A DNA stretch of 64,000 nucleotides, from positions 2,042,160 through 2,106,159 of the forward strand of contig NC_088298.1 in the NCBI RefSeq assembly GCF_032854445.1. Direction: 5' to 3'. Of this stretch, positions 57,901 to 64,000 are shown one piece after another. Numbering within the stretch: the first letter of the stretch is position 1; each line of letters opens with the position of its first letter. Both the position numbers and the translations under genes were made by a program. Source of the stretch: Liolophura sinensis. Taxonomy: Eukaryota > Mollusca > Polyplacophora > Chitonida > Chitonidae. The notes beneath the pieces are model-generated. The model did no database searches. It was given only the letters and a program-made list of their open reading frames with translations, and was not told where the DNA came from.

Positions 57901-60900
57901 GATATCTGAACACAGACCAAATGACAGCGTGATATCTGAACACAGACCAAATGACAGTGTGATATCTGAACATAGACCAAATGACAGCGTGATATGTGAA
58001 CGTAAACCAAATGACAGTGTGATATCTGAATGCAGCCTAACTGACAGTGTGATATCTGAACATAGACCAAATGACAGCATGATATCTGAACGTAGCTTAA
58101 GTGACAGTGTGATATCTCAACATAGACCAAATGACAGCGTGATATCTGAGCATAGACCAAATGACGTGATATCTGAACATACACCAAATGACAACGTGAT
58201 ATCTGAACACAGACCAAATGACAGCGTGATATCTGAGCATAGACCAAATGACAGAGTGATATCTGAGCATAGACCAAATGACAGCGTGATATCTGAGCAT
58301 AGACCAAATGACAGCGTGATATCTGAACACAGACCAAATGAGTGTGATATCTGAACATAGACCAAATGACAGCGTGATATGTGAATGCAGCCTAACTGAC
58401 AGTGTGATATAAGTGACAGTGTGATATCTGAACATAGACCAAATGACAGTGTGATATCTGAACATAGACCAAATGACAGTGTGATATCTCAACATAGACC
58501 AAATGACAGTGTGATATCTCAACATAGACCAAATGACAGTGTGATATCTCAACATAGACCAAATGACAGTGTGATATCTCAACATAGACCAAATGACAGT
58601 GTGATATCTGAAGGTAGTGGCATGATATCTGAATGTAGTGTAAATTTTGGCGTGATATCAGAACATAGCCTACGTGACGGAGTGATATTTGAACGTAGCC
58701 TAAATAATGGCGTGATATCTGAACGTAGCCTAACCTGCCAGTTCTCTGTAAGGTTGGGTCGCAGTGGGAGACAATTTCTTCTTCCTCCTCAGTGGCATCT
58801 GGAGCATCAGGTTTTGGCGCAATCTTTCGGGCTTCCTGAAACAGACAGGAAATAACACTGAAAAGACCACATGACAAAAATGGACAGTGAAAACGAAATG
58901 GTCAAATGAGAAAAAAATAATGGTAAAACGGGAAAAAAAAAATGTAGAAACTGATGATGGATGGGCCAAAGAACAGAAAATTATAGCAAACTGGCCAGAA
59001 GAGAAAATAATGGTGAATTGCCCAAAAGACAGAAAATAAGAAATACTACACAAGTAGTTCACCTAAAGTGTGGTATCTAAAAGTGCACTTTCAGAATGCC
59101 ATAAAATGATACTTTTGATACCAACACTAAAGTTTTTCTGGCAAAGAAATTAGTCAAGCTCCACAAGAGTATCTCAAGTGGCTCTCTTACCTGGGTGAAT
59201 CGATCAGAATCCAGCAAAATGTGTGACTTAAAAATGCTAGACAATAGCTGAAAGCAGCTTGAATACCTGTGAGGGCACACTCGCAGGTGGCTCTATCCTA
59301 ATGTTCGGATCCCACTCGCCAGGTGGCAGCACAGTCACCTGGTCCAAAAACTCGTCAATTCCAGCCAAGAGATCCTGGCGTCTCTTGGCGCGATAAGCGA
59401 CCTCTCTGAATACCTAATGATTAACAAAAGAGAAGTCATCATGGCACTGACATGATGAAGGATTTGATTTGACCAGCATTCAAGGTCAAAGTCAACATTC
59501 AAGGTCAAGCCTATGCACAATACACTGGCATAATGTCATATTAAATACTGCATTAGCCCTAAAAATTTGTTCCGAAAATTGCCTCTCGTGAGGAAAAGAA
59601 CATGTAAGTATTACTTTGGAGTTTAAACTTAACACTTACATGTAGGGCCTGCATGTCTGCTTCTACAAGATTATCATCCTACAAGTATGTTTGAAACAAA
59701 CCCGGCCGTAAGTGGGAAGGTCTGCCAGCAACCTGCTGATGGTCATGGATTTCCCTCGGGCTCTGCACAGTTTCCTCCCACTAGCTGGCTGCCGTCGTAT
59801 AAGTGAAATCTTCTTGAATATGGTGTAAAACACTAATCAAATAAATAAATAAGTCTATGGAACCCTATTAAAGAATAGAGCAAATTGAGGCCACACCAAT
59901 TTTAAAAGATGTATTACCAACAGAATAAATCTTTATTCAATGTAGGAGGAGGGTTTAACAACAAAATAAAAATTAGAAAATTATCGAATTTGTGGAAAAA
60001 TGTAAGCCATTTTGGTAAATCCTCCTCTTGAGGACACATTTACCTGACTGGAAAGCATTGAAAAAACATTAACATCGGATAAAACAAAAAGGCAGATTTT
60101 CAGTCTTTATTTTCCATTTTTTTTTTTGTTGTTGGTTCACCTGTAAAACATAAATTTTAAACAAAATTAGTATCGCCATTTCCATGGTTTTCCGTGCCAA
60201 AATTTGAGGTGAGATGTTTTCACAGTTACCTGATCCACCATGATGGTGGACATGGAGCGGCCGATCTCCACCATCTTTGTCATGGTGCCCGTAGGGCCCA
60301 GCAGGAAGAAGAGGAAGCGGGTGGGGATGGGCACCTCAGACATGTCCCCAATGATCCGTGCCTCACAAAGCCTCACCAGGGCGCACACCTGGTACTTGAG
60401 GCTATCCACCTCACCCACCATCATGTTAGCCACCTCAGCGCCCTCTGGGATCTTTCTCATGAAGTTCTGGTTCAACTACAACCACAACAGGGCATAAGAT
60501 CAATGATAAAAAATGGTACAAGCCCTCATATAGATCCAACAGTCCTGGTCATGCACTACTATACGTGTAAAAAGAAGAAAGGAAAAGGTCGGAAAGTTCT
60601 ACCAATAAGAGATATAAAGCATTTTTCCACATGTTTTACCTAAATACACGAACCTCCATGACTTTAGACTCATATGCAGATTGTCGTGTCCTGACAGTGT
60701 CAAACAATTTTTTCACAATGTTCGTAAGAACAAAGGAACTCAAAATTAGAACCAATATTTCACCTCCAAAAAAAAGCATCTTTACAGCAAATAAATGTGG
60801 TAAAACATTACTTTTGGTGCTGAAACATTTTGCCAGACATCTATCATCCTAGCTTCCAAACAAATCTGAAATCACCTTCCTAGGATCAGGAAATCTGCAT

Positions 60901-61074
60901 AAGGGTGAAACATGAGGTGATCTAGAGTAGTTACCTTGAGGTTAGCCGAGGAGGCAGATTCATGAATTCCACCATTCAGCTGCTCCATGTTGGGTGAGCT
61001 GTGGGGGTTTCTCTTCAGGAGAGGTGAATTGCCATGCTGTTGGTGGAACTTCTCCGCCACGGCCTGCATGTCAG
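42724..61074 (-). CDS. SLC4: SLC4-family Na+-coupled bicarbonate transporter (NBC/NDCBE type), 5'-partial, 16 exons
   Basis: Joining 16 minus-strand exons (w1-w16, listed separately) with AG/GT borders gives an uninterrupted 964-residue frame ending in TAA at 42724-42726. The product should be a plasma-membrane transporter moving HCO3-/CO3(2-) with Na+. Residues 1-210 are the end of the cytoplasmic domain ([38 protein letters not shown]), 211-790 the membrane domain ([60 protein letters not shown]), and 791-964 the cytoplasmic tail. The third extracellular loop (about 379-480) has four cysteines (395, 397, 461, 473) and six N-glycosylation sequons, as in NBC proteins. YPIN after the FKK stretch and [11 protein letters not shown] recall electrogenic NBCs, but the exact paralogue (SLC4A4/5/7/8/10-like) cannot be fixed by eye. 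Roughly the first 300 residues and the start codon are upstream, beyond 64000. No frameshift or stop was found, so the gene looks functional. Confidence 0.94.
43125..43405 (-). mobile_element. SINE-B copy inside SLC4 intron w15/w16
   Basis: ACTGCCATGCTGAAGACATC, CAGTCATGTCATACTGACAC, CATGCCAACCAG and TGGAATTGAACTCCAAATC follow the SINE-B order, ending in a tRNA-like part. Confidence 0.65.
43628..43643. repeat. Poly-T tract
   Basis: Long uninterrupted T run in SLC4 intron w15/w16, a poly-A on the gene's strand. Confidence 0.9.
44065..44273 (-). CDS. SLC4: SLC4 exon w15 (C-terminal cytoplasmic tail)
   Basis: The acceptor is GATCCCAG and the donor CCAAG/GTTAGG, phase 2. It encodes [17 protein letters not shown] (residues 846-851, a PKA-like consensus) and [13 protein letters not shown], a conserved tail motif of NBC-type proteins. 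Phosphorylation is an inference from the motif only. Confidence 0.92.
44465..44608 (-). CDS. SLC4: SLC4 exon w14
   Basis: The exon has 48 codons, phase 0/0, acceptor TTACCAG and donor GAA/GTGAGC. It encodes [17 protein letters not shown] and [12 protein letters not shown], then a charged stretch rich in Lys and Glu. The FVRK block ends the last membrane segment; the D-D/E-rich part after LKYL corresponds to the carbonic-anhydrase-binding-like region proposed for the family. Confidence 0.93.
44725..44800 (-). mobile_element. SINE-A 3' fragment, degraded
   Basis: TTTA tail, GTGTTTTGTAGCATGACTCA, TTTCACTCTCATGATGGTGG. Confidence 0.5.
44935..45120 (-). mobile_element. SINE-A copy in SLC4 intron w13/w14
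   Basis: ACACCAAACTCAAGAATATT, CATCCACAGGTTGCTGACAG and CACTTGAACTCACAGTGGGC; head shortened. Confidence 0.72.
45141..45181. repeat. 20-bp duplication
   Basis: CCCCTGAGGGCACATGTATA followed by CCCCTGAGGGCACATGTACA. Confidence 0.9.
45425..45580. repeat. 15-16-bp GTACCACCTGAGGCT minisatellite
   Basis: GCTGTACCACCTGAGG repeated about ten times with insertions; merges into the 36-bp array. Confidence 0.88.
45590..46845. repeat. 36-bp minisatellite in SLC4 intron w13/w14, about 35 units
   Basis: Unit GTTTTGCATGTACCACTGGA followed by GGTTATACCACAGTTG. A frame of 383 codons is open on the minus strand as a 12-residue repeat ([12 protein letters not shown]), and frames on the plus strand are open too. 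It ends about 10 bp from the donor of exon w13. No evidence that it is translated. Confidence 0.95.
46855..47031 (-). CDS. SLC4: SLC4 exon w13
   Basis: The exon has 59 codons, phase 0/0, acceptor ACCTTTCAG and donor ATG/GTAAGT. It encodes [34 protein letters not shown] and a hydrophobic end, the C-terminal SLC4 membrane segments. Its donor is only about 10 bp from the last unit of a 36-bp minisatellite. Confidence 0.95.
47080..47312 (-). mobile_element. SINE-A copy in SLC4 intron w12/w13
   Basis: TTTA tail with the 3' phrase shortened, CCACCGCAGGTTGCTGATAG, GGATTTGAACTCACAATGAC and a head end CTAACCACTAGGCTATG. Lies about 50 bp upstream of the acceptor of w13. Confidence 0.8.
47687..47767. 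repeat. 81-bp dispersed intronic repeat, copy 1
   Basis: AAGACAAGTGGTCTCCTGCA through CCTAGTTCTTCAACC, nearly identical to 48466-48547, and starting 9 bp past the w12 donor. A third diverged relative is at about 51417-51470. Confidence 0.9.
47776..47844 (-). CDS. SLC4: SLC4 exon w12
   Basis: The exon has 23 codons, phase 0/0, acceptor CTCTCCAG and donor CAG/GTACCC. It encodes [16 protein letters not shown] and AALKGMQ, almost invariant in SLC4 transporters. Reading on past the donor enters a dispersed repeat and soon a stop. Confidence 0.95.
48311..48383 (-). CDS. SLC4: SLC4 exon w11
   Basis: This 73-bp exon has acceptor TGCTCCCAG and donor CGT/GTAAGT. It completes a split arginine and encodes [17 protein letters not shown] then LFTSVLR. 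REQRVT is a signature of the Na+-coupled SLC4 branch. Confidence 0.95.
48466..48547. repeat. 81-bp dispersed intronic repeat, copy 2
   Basis: Same sequence as copy 1 exactly 780 bp away with about two mismatches, 83 bp upstream of exon w11. Confidence 0.9.
48885..49430. repeat. 34-bp minisatellite in SLC4 intron w10/w11, about 16 units
   Basis: Unit TTCCTCCTATTTCAGATGTT followed by TTCTTTCCTTTATA. On the plus strand each unit resembles a 3' splice site (pyrimidine tract plus CAG), antisense to the gene. Long plus frames rich in Phe and Ser are artefacts. Confidence 0.94.
49846..50024 (-). CDS. SLC4: SLC4 exon w10
   Basis: The acceptor is CTGACAG before AAAGGAAATGG and the donor TCAG/GTGAGT, phase 2 at the end. 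It encodes [40 protein letters not shown] and [14 protein letters not shown], matching the Na+-coupled SLC4 block around TM9-TM10. Confidence 0.95.
50125..50205. repeat. Dispersed intronic repeat F, copy 1
   Basis: CACTTTTGGTGCGGAAACTT, TATCATCCTACCACCCAAAC match 60800-60870 in order; weaker relatives near 54100 and 59675. Confidence 0.55.
50855..50990 (+). mobile_element. SINE-A, 5'-truncated, in SLC4 intron w9/w10
   Basis: TCAGGCTCTGCCTGGTTTCC, GGCCGCTGTCATATAAGTGA, AAATATTCTTGAGTACAGC and TAAA tail; ends about 48 bp past the w9 donor. Confidence 0.82.
51038..51202 (-). CDS. SLC4: SLC4 exon w9 (substrate-site TM8 and NRKE motif)
   Basis: The exon has 55 codons, phase 0/0, acceptor ATTTTCAG and donor AAG/GTAATT. 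It encodes [15 protein letters not shown], and [18 protein letters not shown]. Asp589 and Thr593 of the partial protein, expected in the substrate site, are conserved. Confidence 0.96.
51591..51704 (-). CDS. SLC4: SLC4 exon w8 (TM7 region)
   Basis: The exon has 38 codons, phase 0/0, acceptor TTTTTCTAG and donor GTAAGG. It encodes [19 protein letters not shown] and [14 protein letters not shown], the conserved SDFAV and PKL-VP blocks of SLC4 proteins. The 57-bp array begins about 33 bp upstream of its acceptor. Confidence 0.94.
51737..53105. repeat. 57-bp minisatellite in SLC4 intron w7/w8, about 24 units
   Basis: Unit CAGTCTCACAGTCAATTGTT, AATATCTTGTGGTCACGGAC and AGATGGACAGACAAATA. Multiples of 57 keep all frames open for long stretches (up to 134 codons) without coding evidence. 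Sub-variants (ATACAGATGTAC, GACAGACAGACGG) occur in blocks. Confidence 0.95.
53112..53200 (-). pseudogene. Degraded duplicate of the 3' end of SLC4 exon w7 with its donor
   Basis: The minus strand reads FHFKITGFF where w7 ends THFKNTQFF, followed by TGTTTGTAAGTTGTTTGTTGG against TTTGTAAGTTG in w7, and both intron starts continue similarly. The copy lacks the PTF end and the rest of the exon, so it is not a usable alternative exon as it stands. Confidence 0.7.
53331..53925 (-). CDS. SLC4: SLC4 exon w7 (TM4-TM6 and large third extracellular loop)
   Basis: This is the largest exon, 595 bp, with acceptor TTTTACAG and donor TTT/GTAAGT. It encodes [16 protein letters not shown], a hydrophobic span, [10 protein letters not shown], a second span, then an extracellular loop of about 100 residues with cysteines 395, 397, 461 and 473 and sequons at Asn 400, 403, 414, 443, 452 and 465, and a last span ending [11 protein letters not shown]. 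Loop size, four cysteines and sequons match the glycosylated loop of NBC transporters. The FKK motif is followed by LAG, not by the lysine-bearing stretch known as the stilbene site of NBCe1. Confidence 0.95.
54395..54615. repeat. Dispersed intronic repeat E, copy 1
   Basis: CAGCTTTTTCACATGTGAAA, GGATTGGCCAGTGTTAGGGC, TTCACAAGAAGTATATTTTT and ACTAATGCCTTCAGAATACA match two further copies at 56340-56480 and 56500-56650. Confidence 0.65.
55391..55611. mobile_element. MITE-like inverted-repeat element in SLC4 intron w6/w7
   Basis: AATGGGGTTCTCTAGCCCTC at 55391 mirrors GAGGGCTGGAGAACCCCATT at the right end, and homology continues for about 95 bp per arm through CTACAAAGGGAAACAA and GCAGTGCGCTCTACCTA. 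No open frame. The element ends about 24 bp from exon w6. Confidence 0.85.
55635..55768 (-). CDS. SLC4: SLC4 exon w6 (TM2-TM3, ion-path segment)
   Basis: The acceptor is TTTACAG and the donor A/GTAAGT, phase 2 at the end. It encodes 44 residues with [13 protein letters not shown] and EMILYNFC. The asparagine after QPL (codon at 55694-55696) stands where the human NBC proteins I remember have threonine; see findings. An inverted-repeat MITE-like element sits 24 bp into the following intron. Confidence 0.95.
56340..56650. repeat. Dispersed intronic repeat E, copies 2 and 3
   Basis: GGGCTTCACAAAAAGTATAA occurs at about 56379 and again near 56607, each followed by a TCAACA/CTACAC and AATGCC phrase. 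Copy 3 has the longer left part with TTTCACACATGCAAGATCAG. Confidence 0.65.
56652..56790 (-). mobile_element. SINE-A 5' half in SLC4 intron w5/w6
   Basis: GGCAGACCTTCCAATG, GCCGGAGAGGAAGCCAGCAT, ACTTGAACTCACAGCGACC and head end GTTCTAACCACCCTCC. Confidence 0.78.
56837..57011 (-). CDS. SLC4: SLC4 exon w5 (first transmembrane segment)
   Basis: The acceptor is ATGTTTTAG and the donor ATG/GTGAGC. The exon completes the split arginine and encodes [20 protein letters not shown], a hydrophobic segment [20 protein letters not shown] (TM1) and [15 protein letters not shown] is a conserved SLC4 motif. Confidence 0.95.
57650..58734. repeat. 30-bp minisatellite in SLC4 intron w4/w5, about 36 units
   Basis: Unit CAGTGTGATATCTGAACATA followed by GACCAAATGA. 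Frames stay open on both strands (up to 245 codons) because 30 is a multiple of three. The last, more diverged units (58610-58734) run into the donor of exon w4, and several inner units carry CCTAACTGACAG, the reverse complement of a donor-like CTGTCAGTTAGG. Confidence 0.95.
58735..58835 (-). CDS. SLC4: SLC4 exon w4 (acidic linker to membrane domain)
   Basis: The acceptor is CTGTTTCAG and the exon ends in phase 2 at GGCAG/GTTAGG. It encodes [20 protein letters not shown] and then the conserved LQRTGR, where the arginine codon is split with w5. The donor is non-optimal (GTTAGG rather than GTAAGT) and lies directly at the edge of a 30-bp minisatellite whose units contain the same GTTAGGCT string. 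Confidence 0.92.
59267..59413 (-). CDS. SLC4: SLC4 exon w3 (cytoplasmic domain, [19 protein letters not shown] block)
   Basis: The exon has 49 codons, phase 0/0, acceptor TCATTAG and donor CAG/GTATTC. It encodes [18 protein letters not shown], then [21 protein letters not shown], almost invariant in animal NBC proteins and probably part of the dimer-forming, pH-sensing cytoplasmic fold. Confidence 0.95.
59698..59853 (+). mobile_element. SINE-A, 5'-truncated, in SLC4 intron w2/w3
   Basis: CGGCCGTAAGTGGGAAGGTC, TGCTGATGGTCATGGATTTC, GGCTGCCGTCGTATAAGTGA and TAAA tail. Confidence 0.82.
60230..60475 (-). CDS. SLC4: SLC4 exon w2 (cytoplasmic domain core)
   Basis: This exon encodes 82 residues, phase 0 at both ends, with acceptor GGTTGTAG and donor CAG/GTAACT. 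It contains [20 protein letters not shown] and [13 protein letters not shown] followed by [10 protein letters not shown], hallmark segments of the band-3 cytoplasmic domain in Na+-coupled SLC4 members. This is one of the strongest identifiers of the gene. Confidence 0.95.
60800..60870. repeat. Dispersed intronic repeat F, copy 2
   Basis: TTACTTTTGGTGCTGAAACA and CATCCTAGCTTCCAAACAAA match copy 1. Confidence 0.5.
60935..61074 (-). CDS. SLC4: SLC4 exon w1 (end of variable N-terminal region)
   Basis: The acceptor reads TTGTACAG just before the exon (AG at 61075-61076) and the donor is GTAAC at 60930-60934. The exon starts with two bases of a split codon, then encodes 46 residues including [11 protein letters not shown] and [18 protein letters not shown]. 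In SLC4 NBC proteins this stretch links the two halves of the cytoplasmic domain and is variable, often serine-rich and alternatively spliced. It is the most 5' exon I can find; no upstream SLC4 exon is recognisable between 61075 and 64000. Confidence 0.85.
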
Positions 61075-61174
61075 CTGTACAACAGAGGAGCAACCAGCAG
61101 GGGCAGGGTTGTTAGCAAAGCAGTGGTGATTTGATTGAGTGTGTTACTGTATCTGACACCGCCAGCTTTATAAG

Positions 61175-61560
61175 GTGAAAGAAAACTAGTTTAAAAACTG
61201 TGAAAGAGAAGTAGTATAAAACTAGTTAGTACAAAGTGAAAGAAAACTATAGTATAATATGAAAGGAAACTATAGTGTGAGGTGAAAGAAAACTATAGTA
61301 AAATGTGGAAGAAAACTATAGTGTGAGGTGAAAGAAAACTATAGTATAATGTGAAAGGAAACTATAGTGTGAGGTGAAAGATAAATATAGTATAATGTGA
61401 AAGAAAACTATAGTGTGAGGTGAAAGAAAGCTATAGTATAATGTGAAAGAAAATTACAGTATAATGTGAAAGAAAACTATAGTGTGAGGTGAAAGAAAAC
61501 TATTGTAAAGCTAGTATTGGGTGAAAGAGAACTAGAATATAAAGGTGAAAGACATCTATA
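61175..61560. repeat. About 24-bp minisatellite upstream of SLC4 exon w1
   Basis: AACTATAGTATAATGTGAAA and AACTATAGTGTGAGGTGAAA units alternate about 15 times within the intron that precedes w1. Confidence 0.9.
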
Positions 61561-63504
61561 GTTACTGTATAAAGCTGAAAGAAAGCAAAAACTACTAAAG
61601 AGAGTGTTTGCTGAAGGGCTGCAGAAAACTGTATCTGGAACATGTACATTTCAAGCTGTTTTTTTTTTCTTCTGAAGAACTAGTGTACTTTTTACCAGAA
61701 GATATTTCTACAAAACTGAAATATCAAAATATGTGCATTCTTTCTGGACTTTCTGGGCATTATTGATAACATCTGGTATGGTAATAAAAATGTAACTGAA
61801 CTTTTCTACAGTTATAGCTTCAGTTTTGGGAGGAATTCTGGTGAAGTTTCTTCATGTAAATCATCTCCATGTGTAAAAAAACTTCACTTTTATCTGCATA
61901 AAAGTGGTGGTATTAAATCCAGCCCATCTGACATGCTGATTTCCAATAATTGCATGTGTTAAATTTTATACTATTAAAAAATATAATAAAAGAAAGAAAT
62001 GAATAAAGAAAAATCTATAATTAAGTACATGCATGTCATTTTCAGTAGTTTTTGAAGTTTCAACTGTGATTTGTTTATATCGTTTTTTTTTTGTTTTTTT
62101 TTTCACTAAATTGCTGTAGCAGTGATTGTGAGATTATATCTGTGGCAAAAGGGTGTGGAAGTTATGTGTGAGACATCCTTCCCAGTTTATGTCACAGAGT
62201 TTAAGGAAACACAGAAAAAGGCATAGAAGAATGACACACATGCTTAAGATAGAATACCACATCTGTGGCAGCCGAGTGGAATAGTGAACTACCAACAGTA
62301 AATTTTATAAAATAATACGATAATGTATCACATCATAATTTAACATCGATCAGAGACAGTCTTACAACTTTCAATCCAAACTAATTAACACGCACATACA
62401 AATCTGAAAATTAAGAGCAAATATAATAGCAAGTACGTAAGAAACTCTGAAAGTGACATTGAATTAGTACAAACATGTAGTTCAGAAAGCAACTGATATC
62501 AATGTACATGAAAATCAAACGTACTGGAGAAAAAAAAAAGAAGAAACAAAGAAAAGATTAAACAAATGTTTCTTTCCATTAATACAACAGAAACTAGTTC
62601 AATCACCTACACACCATTTCCAAACTTCACGAGGGTTAATACATACATGTACAGTTTAATCAGAGTAATATCATCAATACAACTATAATCATACATTCGT
62701 ATCATGACTGCTCAATAGGATCCTAATTAAAGGTATTTAATCCCATAGCCCATAGTTAAGGGTAACTAAGAAGCAAGGCCCAGCTGTTCAAAACTTTCTT
62801 AAGACTTAATACTAGATTAAGATTTAACCTTAAACCAAGTCTTCAGCTTCGTACTTGCTCCCCTCCCCCCCCCCCCCAACACACCAAATTTCTGTGAAAG
62901 TACATGTATACTGCACATAAACTAAATCTACTGCTGTTCTGGTTTGTCTTTGTACAGCTGTAATGGTAGCTGGTTAAAATTGAAAAAATGTAATACGACT
63001 TATTGCCGCTATTAGCTAATACACTTTTGAACATCCAGGCCCAGATAATGAATGCCACTGCAGCTACGTGTTTATAACTGGGTTCTAAGTTCTGCTGTAA
63101 CTCATAGCTTTTGGGTCGTGTCTCTGACACACCCGCTGCGCTGGTGACAATGATACTGTAGACGTGCGTTTTGTGCATGTGGTTTACAAAATCTGCTATC
63201 GCCTAGTTAATGCGCATGTGCCCTAAAGTGCTTCGTGTCCCCAATGGAATTAACATACACACACACAGACAGGGAAACAAAAAACCGTTACAAGATATGC
63301 ACAAAAAAGAGTAAAAAAAAAAAAGAAGAATGCCTGATTTAACCTCTGATTGGAAGAAGAGTGCAGAAGAACACGAAGTTTTTGTAGCCACTCAGTGTAT
63401 TGGCTTTAACTGCAAAACTGTGTGCCATATTAGACTTATCTTTATAGTCTCTATATGCAAGCATTCCAGAAACAAGTCAACAGCTCTGACTACATCACCA
63501 TCAA
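61561..63504. other. Intronic stretch, no exon recognised; poly-C tract
   Basis: AT-rich sequence with a long C run at about 62863-62877 (G-rich on the gene's strand). Open frames at 62843-63178 and 63203-63391 show no SLC4 motif. Confidence 0.5.
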
Positions 63505-64000
63505 GGTTTAAAGGCACTTTTTGAAGACCGGATTGATAACACATTCATCAAAATACTTTCTGGGACACCCAACTGCTCATTAGTTTCTAAAAACATATCT
63601 GGGAGATGATATTGGTAAGCTTCAGAAAAAACTCTTCCAGAAAACCAGATTGATCATTATTTTTATAGGAATTTGGAAATACGACGGTTTATTAGTTTGT
63701 ACAAAAAAAAATTTAGAGAGAGACCAGCTTCATCATCTAGGTTTGTTAAAAACCTAAGGGAGACCACACTCATTTTTTAGTTTTCCAAATGAGCTTCTTG
63801 GGAGGCCAGACTGAATGCTCATTAGTTTCCAGAAACACGTCTGGTAGACAAAAGCTTCTGGTATTAAACCAGATTAAATATTACTCTTCAGAAACTTTCC
63901 CGCAAATGTTAAAACAAGTTCTATTTCTTAAAAATCTTGCCGAATACCAAATCAATTTTTTTTGTTTCCAAACAAGCTTCTTTTCAACCATATTGATCAA
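63505..64000. repeat. Degenerate tandem repeats, about 50-60 bp, running off the window
   Basis: Recurring phrases such as CCAGATTGATCATTA, TCATTAGTTTCCAGAAACA and TCTGGGAGA at irregular spacing. Confidence 0.5.

Noticed and set aside
57592-58877. Several 145-245-codon frames on both strands near 58 kb
   Set aside because: All are readings of the 30-bp minisatellite; open in many frames because the unit lacks stops and is a multiple of three.
62843-63178. Additional upstream SLC4 exon
   Set aside because: The frame has no SLC4 motif and is rich in intron-like sequence; the expected cytoplasmic-domain motifs are absent.

Overview
The window looks like nuclear DNA of a lophotrochozoan animal, most likely a mollusc. 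Three things point that way: an intron-rich animal bicarbonate-transporter gene, very many copies of a tRNA-derived SINE whose central core resembles what I know from bivalves and related phyla (MetaSINE-type), and dense, young-looking minisatellites. The phylum is inferred from repeat style; no diagnostic gene proves it. There is no bacterial-style operon, CRISPR array or phage.

Positions 1-24,400 are gene-poor. They hold dispersed and tandem repeats (an 81-bp unit family, 43-, 19-, 15-, 31- and 92-bp arrays, TCTG/CAGA microsatellites), SINEs, three large inverted-repeat structures (7,260-7,740; 16,606-17,827; 17,930-21,831), a broken LTR-retrotransposon gag remnant at 20,990-21,408 and a decayed exon-like stretch near 4,515-4,870. 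Positions 24,650-27,470 carry two broken Crypton-type tyrosine-recombinase relics on the minus strand, separated by a 78-bp minisatellite and an almost perfect palindrome. Positions 27,500-40,500 are again SINE-rich and non-coding, with a 1.6-kb array of 42-bp units at 34,605-36,208.

The one convincing intact gene is on the minus strand at 42,724-61,074. It encodes an SLC4-family transporter of the Na+-coupled bicarbonate (NBC/NDCBE) type. Sixteen exons can be placed with GT/AG borders and continuous phase, giving 964 residues from the cytoplasmic domain to the stop codon. The first part of the N-terminal cytoplasmic domain must lie beyond position 64,000. Such proteins move bicarbonate/carbonate with sodium across the plasma membrane; in a mineralising animal a role in pH control or shell formation is possible but not shown here.

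The most unusual feature is that this gene is packed with minisatellites of unrelated sequence: 30-bp units in intron w4/w5, 57-bp in w7/w8, 34-bp in w10/w11, 36-bp in w13/w14, about 24-bp upstream of w1, and 19-, 32- and about 38-bp units downstream of the stop. Two arrays run up to a splice donor, and one appears to repeat that donor sequence. A degraded copy of the end of exon w7 lies in the following intron. Exons are labelled w1-w16 in transcript order within this window. All repeat identities and family assignments were made by eye.
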